NCBI GenBank assembly: GCA_030612965.1
Contig: JAUWMW010000031.1
Span: 1-14,405 of the forward strand
From: a bacterium
GTDB taxonomy: Bacteria > Zixibacteria > MSB-5A5 > GN15 > FEB-12
DNA length: 14,405 nucleotides
Reading direction: 5' to 3'
Shown: positions 1 to 9,429 of the stretch, piece after piece
Numbering within the stretch: the first letter of the stretch is position 1
How the letters are laid out: the number at the start of each line of letters is the position of its first letter
Notes under the pieces: model-generated
What the model saw: only the letters and a program-made list of their open reading frames with translations
The model's database searches: none
What the model was told of the DNA's origin: nothing
Translations under genes and position numbers: made by a program

Positions 1-2748
1 GATGTCATCGTACTGCAAACGGTCATCGATCTCGACAGGATAACCGGTCAGCAAAGTCAACTCGCGGTTAAATGCGTACACGGCGTTGGCGCCGCCGATA
101 ACCAGGTCAGGATAGCCATCAAGGTCTATATCCCCGGCCACGGGGTTGGTGGTGAAGGTGTAGCCGGTCTCTTTCGAGGCGTGGACAACGCACGGAATCT
201 CCTCAACATCCGGTTGAATCGGTGACAATCCTTCCGGACATAACACTACTATCCCGCCGTCGGGCGAGCACACCACTAACTCGAGATCGCCGTCGCGGTC
301 GACATCGACCAGAATCGGACCCAGACTGTAGTAACCCTCGACCTGCCAACAACCGAATAGGCCGTTCACAAGAAAATACACTCGCGTCTGTCCTGCGATC
401 AGCGAATCGCCCGCCAGGAGTATAAGACTGGAACCGTAGCGACAGATGCCGTGGTAGGTCTCTTCGTCGAAATCATACAAGTCCTGAACAACCGGGCTAA
501 GATCTTCTTTCAGATACACGTGGCCTGTGTTGGTCAGAACCCACAAGCGGTCACCAAAGGACATAGCGATGGGTACACCCAAAGTTTGGAAATCAGGTTG
601 GGCCGGGGGGATAGGCCCATCGGCCAGTCCGTCGTTGTTGGCATCCGCCGGACGATACAATGCCACCCATCCAGCACCGCCACTGGGATAACCGACCGCG
701 ACAAACTTCTCCGTGAGACCCAGTCCGAAATCGCCGGTCACCGGGCCGGCTGAGATTTCCTCCGGTGTTTCTGCGAACAACGGCAAGGGATGCAGACGAC
801 CGGTGTGAACAGAGGCCAGGGCCGTGTCGTAATATGTGCTGCAAGGGTCACACTGAGAAACCTGATGAATGAAGTTCTCGCCGTCAAGCGTGACGGCCAG
901 GAGGTTTCGTCCCGAGGCGAAGATGATCTCGTTGGTCCCATCGAGGTTCAGATCATCCACTATCGGCGAGAGGCCAAGGACGGGTGAACCGGCGCGCACC
1001 GGAAAACCGTCGACCAGCCCATCGGTCTGAAGGTCAAACGTAATCACGGTGTCGATCCTTCGGCTCGGACCGGGCGGTCTCAGCCGACCGATATGTTCGA
1101 TTCTGACATGGGTGTCGTTTCCGGAGTTATCTATCGCCGGTGGGTTGGTATTGGGTGTGAAGGAACGCTTGCGGTCGTCGCGAAACATATCTTCGGCCGA
1201 TCCATAGCGCCGCTGACCGGTTTCATAGTAACCACTCATGTCCACCACACCGTCGGCCTCCATTAGCCGGATGAAACGCCGGGAGGGCACCAACTGTAAC
1301 CGGTTATCCTCGAAATTGATGACGGTATCACCGGTGAACCAGTCGTAGTTCAAGCCCGCCACACCTTCGTCAACATGGTAGATCAACAGTCCGCTTCCCG
1401 GCAGGAGAAAGTCGTACTCCCCGGTGAACTCCCGGGTGACCGTATCCACAGGATACTGGATCACGCCGGTGGCGCTATCGGCCAGCAGTCCGGTGACGAT
1501 GTCGGGGAAGAGGTCGTCGACTCGGTTCTCGATTAGATAATACTCATTTTCGGAGATAGGGACACGGGCGATCTTGGTGGCATCAGTGGCGATTTCCGCC
1601 GCCGCAATGTAGATATCGGTTCCGGCACGGAAATCCACTACCTCTACCAGTCCCAGATAAGCGCGCGACCAGGCGCACGGATAGACCGGAATGGTCCCGA
1701 AAACACCGCCGGCGTCGAAACCGAAGTCGACGCTGGTGTGGAAGCCGTTGTGATCCATAAGAGCGAAGTCGCCGAGGTTAGTGATGAAGTAATCGGTTCG
1801 GTACAGATCGAGCAACCCCAGTTGGTGGCCAAACTCATGCGCCAGCACGGCATTCATAGCGGTGGCGCGGTTATCTTGATTGGTCGTCTCGGGCAGGATC
1901 AACGCATCCCAAATGGTGGTCGAATCGTTGTCGACGCGGAGGGTATCAAAGAACACACTGTCCGGTACGAAGTTTACGTAACCGGTAAAGAGATCGGAAC
2001 AGGTCGGCGGGAACCCGATATCGGTCTGACGGTCACTGCCCGCATGGAAAAGGAAATACGAATCGTACTCATAGAACTTGATCTCCGGCGATACCGAATC
2101 AGCCACTTCGAAACAATCGACGAAATAGTGCACCAAACCGAATATGACGGTGTCGAATTGTTCCTCGGCCGGCAGGCTGGTGCCGCAGATGCCATACTCG
2201 CTCATTCTTTCCGGCAGCCGATAAGCAGAGTCGCGGCTGGGCGGCCAGATATCCCAGTCGAGTGTGATTTTCCCTTCGCTGACTGTTTCCCAATAGATCT
2301 TGAGCGCCTCCAGGTGGGCATCGAAGTAGAGCGAGTCGTGCGGTGGCGGATCGATCCAGTGTTTGATACGGTCGTAGTAGGCGGCAGAGTCAGCCGGGTT
2401 GGCCAGCGGCCGGGAAAGGTCGATTTCACCGTTACCGGTGGTGTTGGGGTCGTCCGTCTCTTCGGCCTGGAAGTTGAACCTCATCACCAGTATTTCAATC
2501 GTGTCCAGCGGTTCATCCAGCGCCTTAGTCGGCAGCGACCATGGCGACTTGCGATCCAGAGGCAGTTCAATCGAGCGAGCGCGTCGTTGCGCCAGCGAGT
2601 GATGCTGCACCTTGTTATCGGTCACGCTGTTCTCATCCCGCTGGCGCGTTCCGTAAAGCAAACGATCGCCCGCTTGAGCCGGCAGCGCCAGTGCGGCTAC
2701 CAGTGTGACAGCGAAGAGTGTTCGGATTATGTCGATTGTTGATTGCAA
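1..2748 (-). CDS. Exported M6-like zinc metalloprotease with FG-GAP-like repeats (C-terminus beyond window)
   Basis: The frame is open from 2748 to base 1 (916 codons) with no stop, so the 3' end is missing. I chose a TTG start at 2748 because AGGAG lies 9 bases upstream (2762-2758) and a clean signal peptide follows: hydrophobic residues 11-22, then PAQA, with cleavage near residue 26. No ATG is suitably placed. Residues 304-311 read HEFGHQLG, the HExxHxxG zinc site (coded at 1839-1816), followed by LLDLY and, about 25 residues later, GDFALMD, like the conserved Met-containing turn of M6 (immune inhibitor A) peptidases. The N-terminal part, with a DPPPHDSLYFDAHLEALKIY segment, also fits M6-like exported proteases. 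After about residue 560 come FG-GAP/VCBS-like units such as DVDRDGDLELVV and DIDLDGYPDLVIGG. The gene follows porV by 17 bases and its RBS overlaps the porV stop, suggesting translational coupling. It is plausibly T9SS cargo, but any sorting domain would lie off the left edge. Confidence 0.87.
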   Translation of the reverse strand, partial: MQSTIDIIRTLFAVTLVAALALPAQAGDRLLYGTRQRDENSVTDNKVQHHSLAQRRARSIELPLDRKSPWSLPTKALDEPLDTIEILVMRFNFQAEETDDPNTTGNGEIDLSRPLANPADSAAYYDRIKHWIDPPPHDSLYFDAHLEALKIYWETVSEGKITLDWDIWPPSRDSAYRLPERMSEYGICGTSLPAEEQFDTVIFGLVHYFVDCFEVADSVSPEIKFYEYDSYFLFHAGSDRQTDIGFPPTCSDLFTGYVNFVPDSVFFDTLRVDNDSTTIWDALILPETTNQDNRATAMNAVLAHEFGHQLGLLDLYRTDYFITNLGDFALMDHNGFHTSVDFGFDAGGVFGTIPVYPCAWSRAYLGLVEVVDFRAGTDIYIAAAEIATDATKIARVPISENEYYLIENRVDDLFPDIVTGLLADSATGVIQYPVDTVTREFTGEYDFLLPGSGLLIYHVDEGVAGLNYDWFTGDTVINFEDNRLQLVPSRRFIRLMEADGVVDMSGYYETGQRRYGSAEDMFRDDRKRSFTPNTNPPAIDNSGNDTHVRIEHIGRLRPPGPSRRIDTVITFDLQTDGLVDGFPVRAGSPVLGLSPIVDDLNLDGTNEIIFASGRNLLAVTLDGENFIHQVSQCDPCSTYYDTALASVHTGRLHPLPLFAETPEEISAGPVTGDFGLGLTEKFVAVGYPSGGAGWVALYRPADANNDGLADGPIPPAQPDFQTLGVPIAMSFGDRLWVLTNTGHVYLKEDLSPVVQDLYDFDEETYHGICRYGSSLILLAGDSLIAGQTRVYFLVNGLFGCWQVEGYYSLGPILVDVDRDGDLELVVCSPDGGIVVLCPEGLSPIQPDVEEIPCVVHASKETGYTFTTNPVAGDIDLDGYPDLVIGGANAVYAFNRELTLLTGYPVEIDDRLQYDDI

Positions 2749-2765
2749 ACGAACGATCTCCTAAA

Positions 2766-5513
2766 CTACAGTAACACCGATACCGAGACACGCAACGTGT
2801 TTCGCAGTGACTCCGTCGATCCGCTGGGGATGTAAGAGAAGTCGAACTTGAACTTGTCGAAAAGCGACAAACCCACCCCCAGTGTCATGGTCTTGACGGT
2901 ACCCTCTTCGTCATGAATATACCCGGCTCGCAGCGCAAAGATATTGGCATACAGGAACTCCGCTCCGGAGTTGAGAATCAGTTGTTTCAACTCCTCGCTC
3001 AGGCCATCATCCACGCCGACCAGGATTTTGTTCACCTCCGAGGTCACCAGCAGTTGGTAGTACTCGGACTGAAGCAACTTGTAGGCGAAACCAACAGCCA
3101 GGTTGCGCGGCAGGTGGTCAGCCTGGGCGGCGTCAATATAAGCCATCTTGGGACCGAGGTTGGTGAGAGCCATCCCCAGGGTCAGACGATGCGACAGCAT
3201 ATACATCAACCCGAAATCCACGGCAAAGCCGGCCGATGTTCCCTTGCCCTTTTCCAGACCGGCTCCAAGATCAGACAGTTTGGAATAAAGCACCTTGGCC
3301 GACAAACCGACCTTGAGACGCGAAGTCAGAGCCGTACCATAGGAACCGGTAAAGGAAATATCAAAACTATCGAACGAACCGAGTGTGTCGGCCGCCTCGT
3401 TGGTTCGCAGGAATTCCCCGTAGGAGATGAAAGTGATGTTACCGCCGAAGGTACCCCATTCCTCGCTCGAAGTTACGAACGACACGAATTCGTAGTATAC
3501 GTCGTCGGTGAGTTCCGGCAGCCACTTTACATGCATCAGTGTAATCTGTGACAGGGCGTTGGCCTTGGTGACGATTTTGTCATCACCGACCAGCCACAGT
3601 TCATCTTCCACTGCGTACACGTCGGCGGTCGGTCGGCGATCGAGGCCTCTGATATTGGCCCGTTCCCAGTAATAGCCGTCATAAGCCAACAGACCGACGT
3701 CGGTCGCAAAGAAGAGCTGTTCACCACTACGGGCGATATCATGAATACGCGCCGCTGCCGGGTTGCGATACATCTTCACCCGGCGTCCCGCAACAAGAGG
3801 GTCGTCATCGAGACCGTTGATATCTTTCAACAACTCAACGTAGGCCTGGCGGTCTGAGCTATCTTCGTGCTTCTTGACATCGACCAGTTGGTCAAAGGTC
3901 TCGCCCTCTTTCATGCGATAGTCTCGGTATCCCGGCATCGTCCAGGTCGATCCGTCGAAATACAGCAGACCATAGTCGGTGCCTATCCAGACACGATTGT
4001 CGGGTCCGCCGTAGATGGCATTGACCTTACCCTTGATTGAGGCCAGGTATGGCGCCCGCACGATGTTGCCGGGCTGAAGACCGTCGGCGGAAGCAGTGTC
4101 GGGAGCGCCTGGGTTGTCGCTTACTGACGGCGTACCGGTGGTGTCAGGTATCGCGCTGGAATCAGAGGCGGAATCGGTGTCGCTTAGACCCTCGGCTACC
4201 ATCGACATTATATTTCTGGTGCCGTCATCAGAGCCGGCTGGGTCCACCATGCCCACACCGCCCGTAGCCTCGTTGGCCTGTATAAACTTCTCGAGATAGA
4301 TCTTTCGCTCGGTGGGAGAGCCGTAGACAGCAAAGCGCTCGGCAATCGATTCCGGGGTGTCGTCGAGGACGACCTTATAGCTCATACTGTTGGACCATCG
4401 CCGTCCGTCGAAATGGTAAAGGTCGTCGCCAACAACAATCCAGAGATCGTTCTGTGAATGACCACCGATCGCTTGTACCGGCCCGCCGGGCAATTGGTCG
4501 ACACCTTCAACCGGCGCCAGCCGCCGGCCGAAGAACCGAACCGGACCGTTGCTGGTGCCGATGATAGCCATGTTCTGGACGGTATGGATGGATAGAATGG
4601 TGTCGGAGGGGAGTCCATCCTCGATCGACAGTGTCTGCCAATTATGACCGTTGTAGACTACAAGACCGTCATTGGTTCCCACCAGCAGATTCTTGTCAAC
4701 CGCCGCTATGGCCGACGGCTCACCGGCGTAATTGATGCCGTAGGGAACAGTCAGTTCTTCCTTGATGAACCTCGAACGCGACTTTTCGACGGCCACGGCG
4801 ATTCGGTCGGCCTCCACCTCAGCCAGACTGCTGTCTCTCAGACCGTCCTTGAGATAACGCTCAATGTCGTTTACCCGATCCCAATTGATGCGGCACTTAT
4901 TGTAACCGGCCCGCAAAGTATCCAATAATGACTGAAGAGATTCCGACCCGGAGTAATCTGCTTCCACGGCTGCCATAACCCTGGATGTGAGATCCTCCAG
5001 GTAGGCGTATTCCCTATTGTTATTGACGGTAGCCACTCGCTCGACCATGCCTTGCAAGCGCTCTTCGTCGGTCACGTTGAAGTAGGATGCCAGGATTTTC
5101 TCGACTGTTTGATCCGTCTTGGTGCTGAACTGCTCATGGACAAACCAATCCTTGTTATCAAAGCGAACCAACCCGGCCGGGGTCAGGGCCCAGATCTCAT
5201 ACGCGGTGTAGTCACCGCCGCCACTCTGCTTAAGCGTCGCTATCGCCTTCAACGGTCGGAAGCGTTCCGGAATACGCGCCTCTATCCACGAATCAGCCAG
5301 GGGGTATGCGCCCAACCCGGCGGGATTCCAGTGGGTGGCGGTGGCGTCATCGGTAATGGCCACATACGCTTCGCCCATGGCCGCGGCGCGCGCACCCGGC
5401 GCGATTCTGAGATAAAGCACGGCGGCGTTTGATATATCCGCCCAGGCATCCCCTGCCGGCGCCAGTGAAACCATCACCACGGCCAGCAGGAAAAATATCG
5501 GGTATCGCTTCAT
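2766..5513 (-). CDS. porV: PorV-family outer-membrane protein with a giant propeller/LysM-like insertion
   Basis: It is an outer-membrane barrel of the PorV/PorQ family; in T9SS, PorV shuttles cargo and anchors the sortase PorU. Residues 1-25 are a signal peptide ending AWA. Residues 26-68 are the family N-terminus (APGARAAAMGEAYVAITDDA, then WNPAGL). The barrel resumes near residue 655 with ITLMHVKWLPEL and runs to the end through GTFGGNITFISYGEF, FAVDFGLMYML and ALTNLGPKM. Between these lie about 580 extra residues: propeller-like blades ending in G-L-x-x-(F/Y)-D/N-x-x-x-W (near 103-122, 265-390, 490-530 and 590-650) and three LysM-like segments (about 130-168, 378-488, 532-582). The second LysM-like segment is split by a D/S/A/T-rich linker of about 60 residues. 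Family members are usually about 400 residues. The start has AGGAG at 5524-5520, 6 bases upstream, and lies 13 bases after the porU stop. The family call is firm; the name porV rests on sequence plus adjacency to porU. Confidence 0.88.
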   Translation of the reverse strand: MKRYPIFFLLAVVMVSLAPAGDAWADISNAAVLYLRIAPGARAAAMGEAYVAITDDATATHWNPAGLGAYPLADSWIEARIPERFRPLKAIATLKQSGGGDYTAYEIWALTPAGLVRFDNKDWFVHEQFSTKTDQTVEKILASYFNVTDEERLQGMVERVATVNNNREYAYLEDLTSRVMAAVEADYSGSESLQSLLDTLRAGYNKCRINWDRVNDIERYLKDGLRDSSLAEVEADRIAVAVEKSRSRFIKEELTVPYGINYAGEPSAIAAVDKNLLVGTNDGLVVYNGHNWQTLSIEDGLPSDTILSIHTVQNMAIIGTSNGPVRFFGRRLAPVEGVDQLPGGPVQAIGGHSQNDLWIVVGDDLYHFDGRRWSNSMSYKVVLDDTPESIAERFAVYGSPTERKIYLEKFIQANEATGGVGMVDPAGSDDGTRNIMSMVAEGLSDTDSASDSSAIPDTTGTPSVSDNPGAPDTASADGLQPGNIVRAPYLASIKGKVNAIYGGPDNRVWIGTDYGLLYFDGSTWTMPGYRDYRMKEGETFDQLVDVKKHEDSSDRQAYVELLKDINGLDDDPLVAGRRVKMYRNPAAARIHDIARSGEQLFFATDVGLLAYDGYYWERANIRGLDRRPTADVYAVEDELWLVGDDKIVTKANALSQITLMHVKWLPELTDDVYYEFVSFVTSSEEWGTFGGNITFISYGEFLRTNEAADTLGSFDSFDISFTGSYGTALTSRLKVGLSAKVLYSKLSDLGAGLEKGKGTSAGFAVDFGLMYMLSHRLTLGMALTNLGPKMAYIDAAQADHLPRNLAVGFAYKLLQSEYYQLLVTSEVNKILVGVDDGLSEELKQLILNSGAEFLYANIFALRAGYIHDEEGTVKTMTLGVGLSLFDKFKFDFSYIPSGSTESLRNTLRVSVSVLL

Positions 5514-5526
5514 TTCCTTCTCCTCA

Positions 5527-8500
5527 TCAATTGACTACTACTACTTTTCCAAACATCTCGACTGGCTCACGATCATCAACAGATCGAGCCGTCGCCTTGT
5601 AAATATAGACTCCGGTGGCGACGCGGTCGCCGGTGAAGTCCTCTCCTCTCCAGATGAACTCGTCATGGTATCCGGGGGAGAGTGAGTTTTGACTATAACT
5701 CTTAATCTTTCGACCGGAAAGTGTAAAAATCTCAAGGGAAAAACTTTCCAATTGGCGCGCCGCATAGAACGAGAACCGGGTAGCGTCTTGCATCGGATTC
5801 GGGTAGTTCAAAAGGTCTACTATAGCCGGCCCGTCGGCAGCGACGATCTCTGCGGCGAACTCCGTTGAGGCCGAGTTGTTGGCGTTATCCCACGCCTTGA
5901 TTTTGAAGTTATGGCGACCGACGGTAAGGCTGTCGAGGGCATAGCCGACACTGCCGCGCGTATAATTGTCGGTGTCATATTCGAACCGGCTGGTTAGGTT
6001 AACGACCTTATCGGAGCGACCGTCGATCTCCAGGGTTACGCCGTGTCCGAGGCCGCCGGCCAGGTTAATGCCGGACGAGTCGCTCAGCGTTATCTCCAGG
6101 TGATCGTCCGATTGAATCGGATCACCGCTAACGAACCCCCTGCGGCCCATGATCTGATAGCTAATCGATGGTCCGACACTGTCGGTTACATCGGCGATGG
6201 AGTCGATGACATAAATGGAATCAACGATACCGGCCGCATCGATCGTGTCGAAGGTCGCGTAAGTCATGATCCGAGCGCTACGGCCGCCAAAGCCGATATC
6301 CAGCGGCGGCATAAACTCAAAGTCGAACCGGCCGGCCTCAATGCCGGCTGTGCCGCGATAGATGCCGGCGCCGTCGACAGCGTACTCAATAGTCCCCCCC
6401 GTACCACCGTGTTCAGCCGAGTTGTAGTTCCGCCGCTTGTCGGAGTCGTACACTCTGATGGTCAGGAAACCATCGGCAGCCAGCGTGTTGCCGAATTCGT
6501 CTACAATCTCTCCACTGACTCTTGCCGCACGCAAGGCCACCAGACTGTCCGGCGCCGTCAGATAACGAATTCCCAATTGAGGTCGCGCCAGCTTCACTAA
6601 AGGGTCACCGATGAAGATAAAAGCCCGGTCGTTGTTGGTTAATGTGCTTGGCCCGCCCGCCCAAAGCTGGTGCAGAAGTTTGGCCGTGTAAATCGTCTCA
6701 CACATAGATAACTTATCGGAGTCGAAAAGGACATCATAGACCGTCTGATTAAACTGTCTGTTGGGTGTCGCCCAAACCAAACGGGTGGCCGAAACAACGG
6801 CGATCGCCCCGCCGCCCGGGCTGGTGATCAACTCTTCAGCCATCGCCTTGCCTCCCGGGCCGTCATAAGCGCCGATAGCGCAGGACGCGGCCAACACCAG
6901 GGGGAGCCGGTCGGTGTTGGTCAACCTTGGCAGGTCGTCGATGATCGTAAAAATCCGCTCGTGGGCCCACAAACCGGGGTTGCCGTGACCGACGTAGTTC
7001 ACCACCAGGCGTCCCGCGTTGAAAGCATTCACGATTGCGTCGTTGACACTGGGCTTGCGCGAATTCACGAAAGGATGCTCGATTGCGTAGATCTTATCAC
7101 GCGAATACAATCGCGGCAGATGGTACATCTGCAGGGTATCGGTTTGCCCGGTATGCACCAACTCAGAAGTGCGCCTCCCGGCGAACTCATCATCGGCCAC
7201 CAACGCTATCTCAGTTCGCCAGAGGCCGAAATTCGACGGTGATTCGTAACGTTGCGTTTTGTCGATGATGGTATGGATCTCGCCCACGTCACGCACTGTC
7301 CAGCGAGCCGAGATCATGTCCACGCCGCGGTCCGCACCCGGGCTGTAACTGGTGTCGCCGTCCAGAACACCATACTCGCCGAAATAGACGTAGTTGTCGT
7401 CGCTGTATGCGAATGAATTGTCGTACGGATGTATGAACGGCGGTACGTAATTGGGTGCATCATCTCCGAAGTGGTTCAGGAAATCATAATGCCCATCACC
7501 AACCAGGAGCACCATTGAGGGCGCCGGCTCCGGGTAGTTCTCATAGGCGAATTTCAGATAGTCCCTTATAGCCACAGGGTCGAACAGACCGTAGGCGAAG
7601 TTCTCGATAATATCTTCGACCGTAACCATCCGAATAGACACACCCTCCGCCTGACGGTAGTCGATGTACTCCTGCATGGCGTCGGTGAACTGATTGGTTG
7701 TAATGATTATCAAGTCGGTCTGATTCCCCGGTGTGCGCAGGTCGGTTGTCATCGTCCTGCTGATCGATGCCGGAGCCATGGTGCGGTCGCTTGTCGTTGC
7801 ATAGAAATGGCTGGGGTGTGACGGGGTCAAGGCAGCCGCAAAGGAGATAAGACCGCCCTGTGAAACATAACCATCGGTCAACCGTGGTCGCAACGGGTCG
7901 CCGATATCCAGGATCATGGGCGCCTGCGAGAAACCATCAACCAGTTCAATCCGCGCCGGACCGTCGTAAGCGACCAGGTTGAACTCCAGTCGGTCACTCA
8001 CTGGAGTCAGTTCACATTGATACATGACGTTGACGTAATCAAGGAAGGGACTACGAGACTCATAGGTGGAGAATGTCAGCCGGAACTGGTTGAGCCCCTC
8101 GCGCAGTGAGGCGACGGCGAAGGTGCAACTGGAGTCGTCGCATGATAGTTTCGCTGCCATTTCGCTGGAGACCTGCAGCGTGTATGAATCGCCCGTAAAG
8201 GGTAGTTTGGCTACCACTCGTACCTCGGCCGTAGGTCCTGCTACCACGTTTGTCGCGGCGATATAGAATGAAGGGCTCAGATCGTCGGTCCAGAACCAGC
8301 GGTAGAAATCCCGGAGATGGCCGCTGTTATCAATACTAAAGATAGTGTCGCGTTCGGAATGAACATGGCGACGAAAAGAGGTGAAGACAGTATCTTCGGT
8401 TCCATCCGGCGTGCCGTCAACGGCGGTCATGCGCAGACCGGGAGAGCCCACCGATTCGGATACGGTCAACCAGTAGATATTCGACTCGGTGTAGTGGTGG

Positions 8501-9390
8501 TGGTGATACCCGACGGAATCGAATGGGCCATACCACCAGCGATTGACCGACTCACCATAGAACAGAAGGTGATCATCATGGTCGAAAACACCATCGTTGC
8601 CGTCCTCGACGATAATAGCCACCTCACGAAAATCCGGCCGGGGGCGGTCATTAGGAACTTCCAACTGACGGCCTCCACCGTTGAACAAATGTATGTCGTC
8701 CGAATCCAGGTCGGTGAGTATCATTCCGGCATTCTGCAGTTGCGCCCCGGTGACTTCGTAAAGACCGCTTTGGTCGACAGTCACGCAGTACCATTCGGAG
8801 ACATCGGCGAAAGAACTTGTCACCAATTGTCTCGGAGCCCGCTTCGTCTCAGTCGGCCATCGGCTCATTTGGTCGTAATTGGCGACCACAGCCTGAAAGA
8901 TACGATCGAAAGACGGGTCGGCGGATGTCGGTAAATCGCCCACGCTTCCGCCATGAAAGTGGAGTTGCACTTCCACTTGTCGATGAATAGTACTGCCGGA
9001 CACCGGGTAGACACGCAGCGCCGCCAGTTGCCGACCACGGACTCGAAACGAGGGCATGATGCGAACCAACTGGTGAGGTTCTCCGGAGTGGACCGAACGG
9101 TCAAGCTTGCTCGAAGCTATCGAGGTCGGTTTGTGTCGCTCAGCCGATACCAACTGAACCGAGCCACCGGGCGGAATGGCGATCAGAGTTACGCTGTAGA
9201 GTTGCCGACTGGAGTCGGGGCCGATTTCCTCAAACAGATCAGAGGGGTCACTGGGGATATTGAATCTGAAGCGGTACTCCGAACCGTTGGACGCAATTGT
9301 CTCAATATCTGCAGCGTTCACACCGTACGGGTACAGCCCAGCCAGAATACCGATGAGCAGAAAAAACGATTTACACAGAGTTCTGTCCAT
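5527..9390 (-). CDS. porU: T9SS sortase PorU, gingipain-type C25 cysteine peptidase
   Basis: PorU is the surface sortase that removes the C-terminal signal of T9SS cargo and couples the cargo to surface lipopolysaccharide. Numbering is from the ATG at 9390 (1287 residues). A signal peptide (FFLLIGILAGLYPYGVNA) is followed by a propeptide-like N-terminal half. The C25 domain lies at about 560-935, with catalytic His802 in NYVGHGN and Cys837 in LAASCAIGAYDG. The next region contains GLGHGVTLEIDG and HNFKIKAWDNANNSAS, which match the Ig-like region of PorU proteins. The end, from about 1192, is a T9SS type A sorting domain: NYPNPMQDATRFSF, LEIFTLSGRKIKS, GVYIYKA and a final GKVVVVN. A GTG at 9456 would add 22 residues, but it overlaps the likely promoter; an ATG at 9408 is also possible. 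GAGG lies 12 bases upstream of 9390, a weak RBS. C25 identity is near certain. PorU rather than a secreted gingipain rests on the Ig-like region and the adjacent porV. Confidence 0.9.
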   Translation of the reverse strand: MDRTLCKSFFLLIGILAGLYPYGVNAADIETIASNGSEYRFRFNIPSDPSDLFEEIGPDSSRQLYSVTLIAIPPGGSVQLVSAERHKPTSIASSKLDRSVHSGEPHQLVRIMPSFRVRGRQLAALRVYPVSGSTIHRQVEVQLHFHGGSVGDLPTSADPSFDRIFQAVVANYDQMSRWPTETKRAPRQLVTSSFADVSEWYCVTVDQSGLYEVTGAQLQNAGMILTDLDSDDIHLFNGGGRQLEVPNDRPRPDFREVAIIVEDGNDGVFDHDDHLLFYGESVNRWWYGPFDSVGYHHHHYTESNIYWLTVSESVGSPGLRMTAVDGTPDGTEDTVFTSFRRHVHSERDTIFSIDNSGHLRDFYRWFWTDDLSPSFYIAATNVVAGPTAEVRVVAKLPFTGDSYTLQVSSEMAAKLSCDDSSCTFAVASLREGLNQFRLTFSTYESRSPFLDYVNVMYQCELTPVSDRLEFNLVAYDGPARIELVDGFSQAPMILDIGDPLRPRLTDGYVSQGGLISFAAALTPSHPSHFYATTSDRTMAPASISRTMTTDLRTPGNQTDLIIITTNQFTDAMQEYIDYRQAEGVSIRMVTVEDIIENFAYGLFDPVAIRDYLKFAYENYPEPAPSMVLLVGDGHYDFLNHFGDDAPNYVPPFIHPYDNSFAYSDDNYVYFGEYGVLDGDTSYSPGADRGVDMISARWTVRDVGEIHTIIDKTQRYESPSNFGLWRTEIALVADDEFAGRRTSELVHTGQTDTLQMYHLPRLYSRDKIYAIEHPFVNSRKPSVNDAIVNAFNAGRLVVNYVGHGNPGLWAHERIFTIIDDLPRLTNTDRLPLVLAASCAIGAYDGPGGKAMAEELITSPGGGAIAVVSATRLVWATPNRQFNQTVYDVLFDSDKLSMCETIYTAKLLHQLWAGGPSTLTNNDRAFIFIGDPLVKLARPQLGIRYLTAPDSLVALRAARVSGEIVDEFGNTLAADGFLTIRVYDSDKRRNYNSAEHGGTGGTIEYAVDGAGIYRGTAGIEAGRFDFEFMPPLDIGFGGRSARIMTYATFDTIDAAGIVDSIYVIDSIADVTDSVGPSISYQIMGRRGFVSGDPIQSDDHLEITLSDSSGINLAGGLGHGVTLEIDGRSDKVVNLTSRFEYDTDNYTRGSVGYALDSLTVGRHNFKIKAWDNANNSASTEFAAEIVAADGPAIVDLLNYPNPMQDATRFSFYAARQLESFSLEIFTLSGRKIKSYSQNSLSPGYHDEFIWRGEDFTGDRVATGVYIYKATARSVDDREPVEMFGKVVVVN

Positions 9391-9429
9391 ACGAAACCGG
9401 GACCTCATCCCGGTCTTGGAACCGAAGTA

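Noticed and set aside
1738..2742. A 334-codon plus-strand open frame
   Set aside because: It lies wholly antisense to the metalloprotease, whose frame has a signal peptide, HEFGH and FG-GAP-like repeats. The plus-strand product has no recognisable domain.
6043..6600. Plus-strand open frames opposite porU (also 8317-8934 and 8953-9438)
   Set aside because: They are antisense shadows of a clearly coding C25 peptidase gene, without domains of their own.
5527..9390. Plain secreted gingipain rather than PorU
   Set aside because: The GLGHGVTLEIDG/KIKAWDNANNS Ig-like region and the directly adjacent porV are typical of PorU, though a cargo gingipain is not fully excluded.
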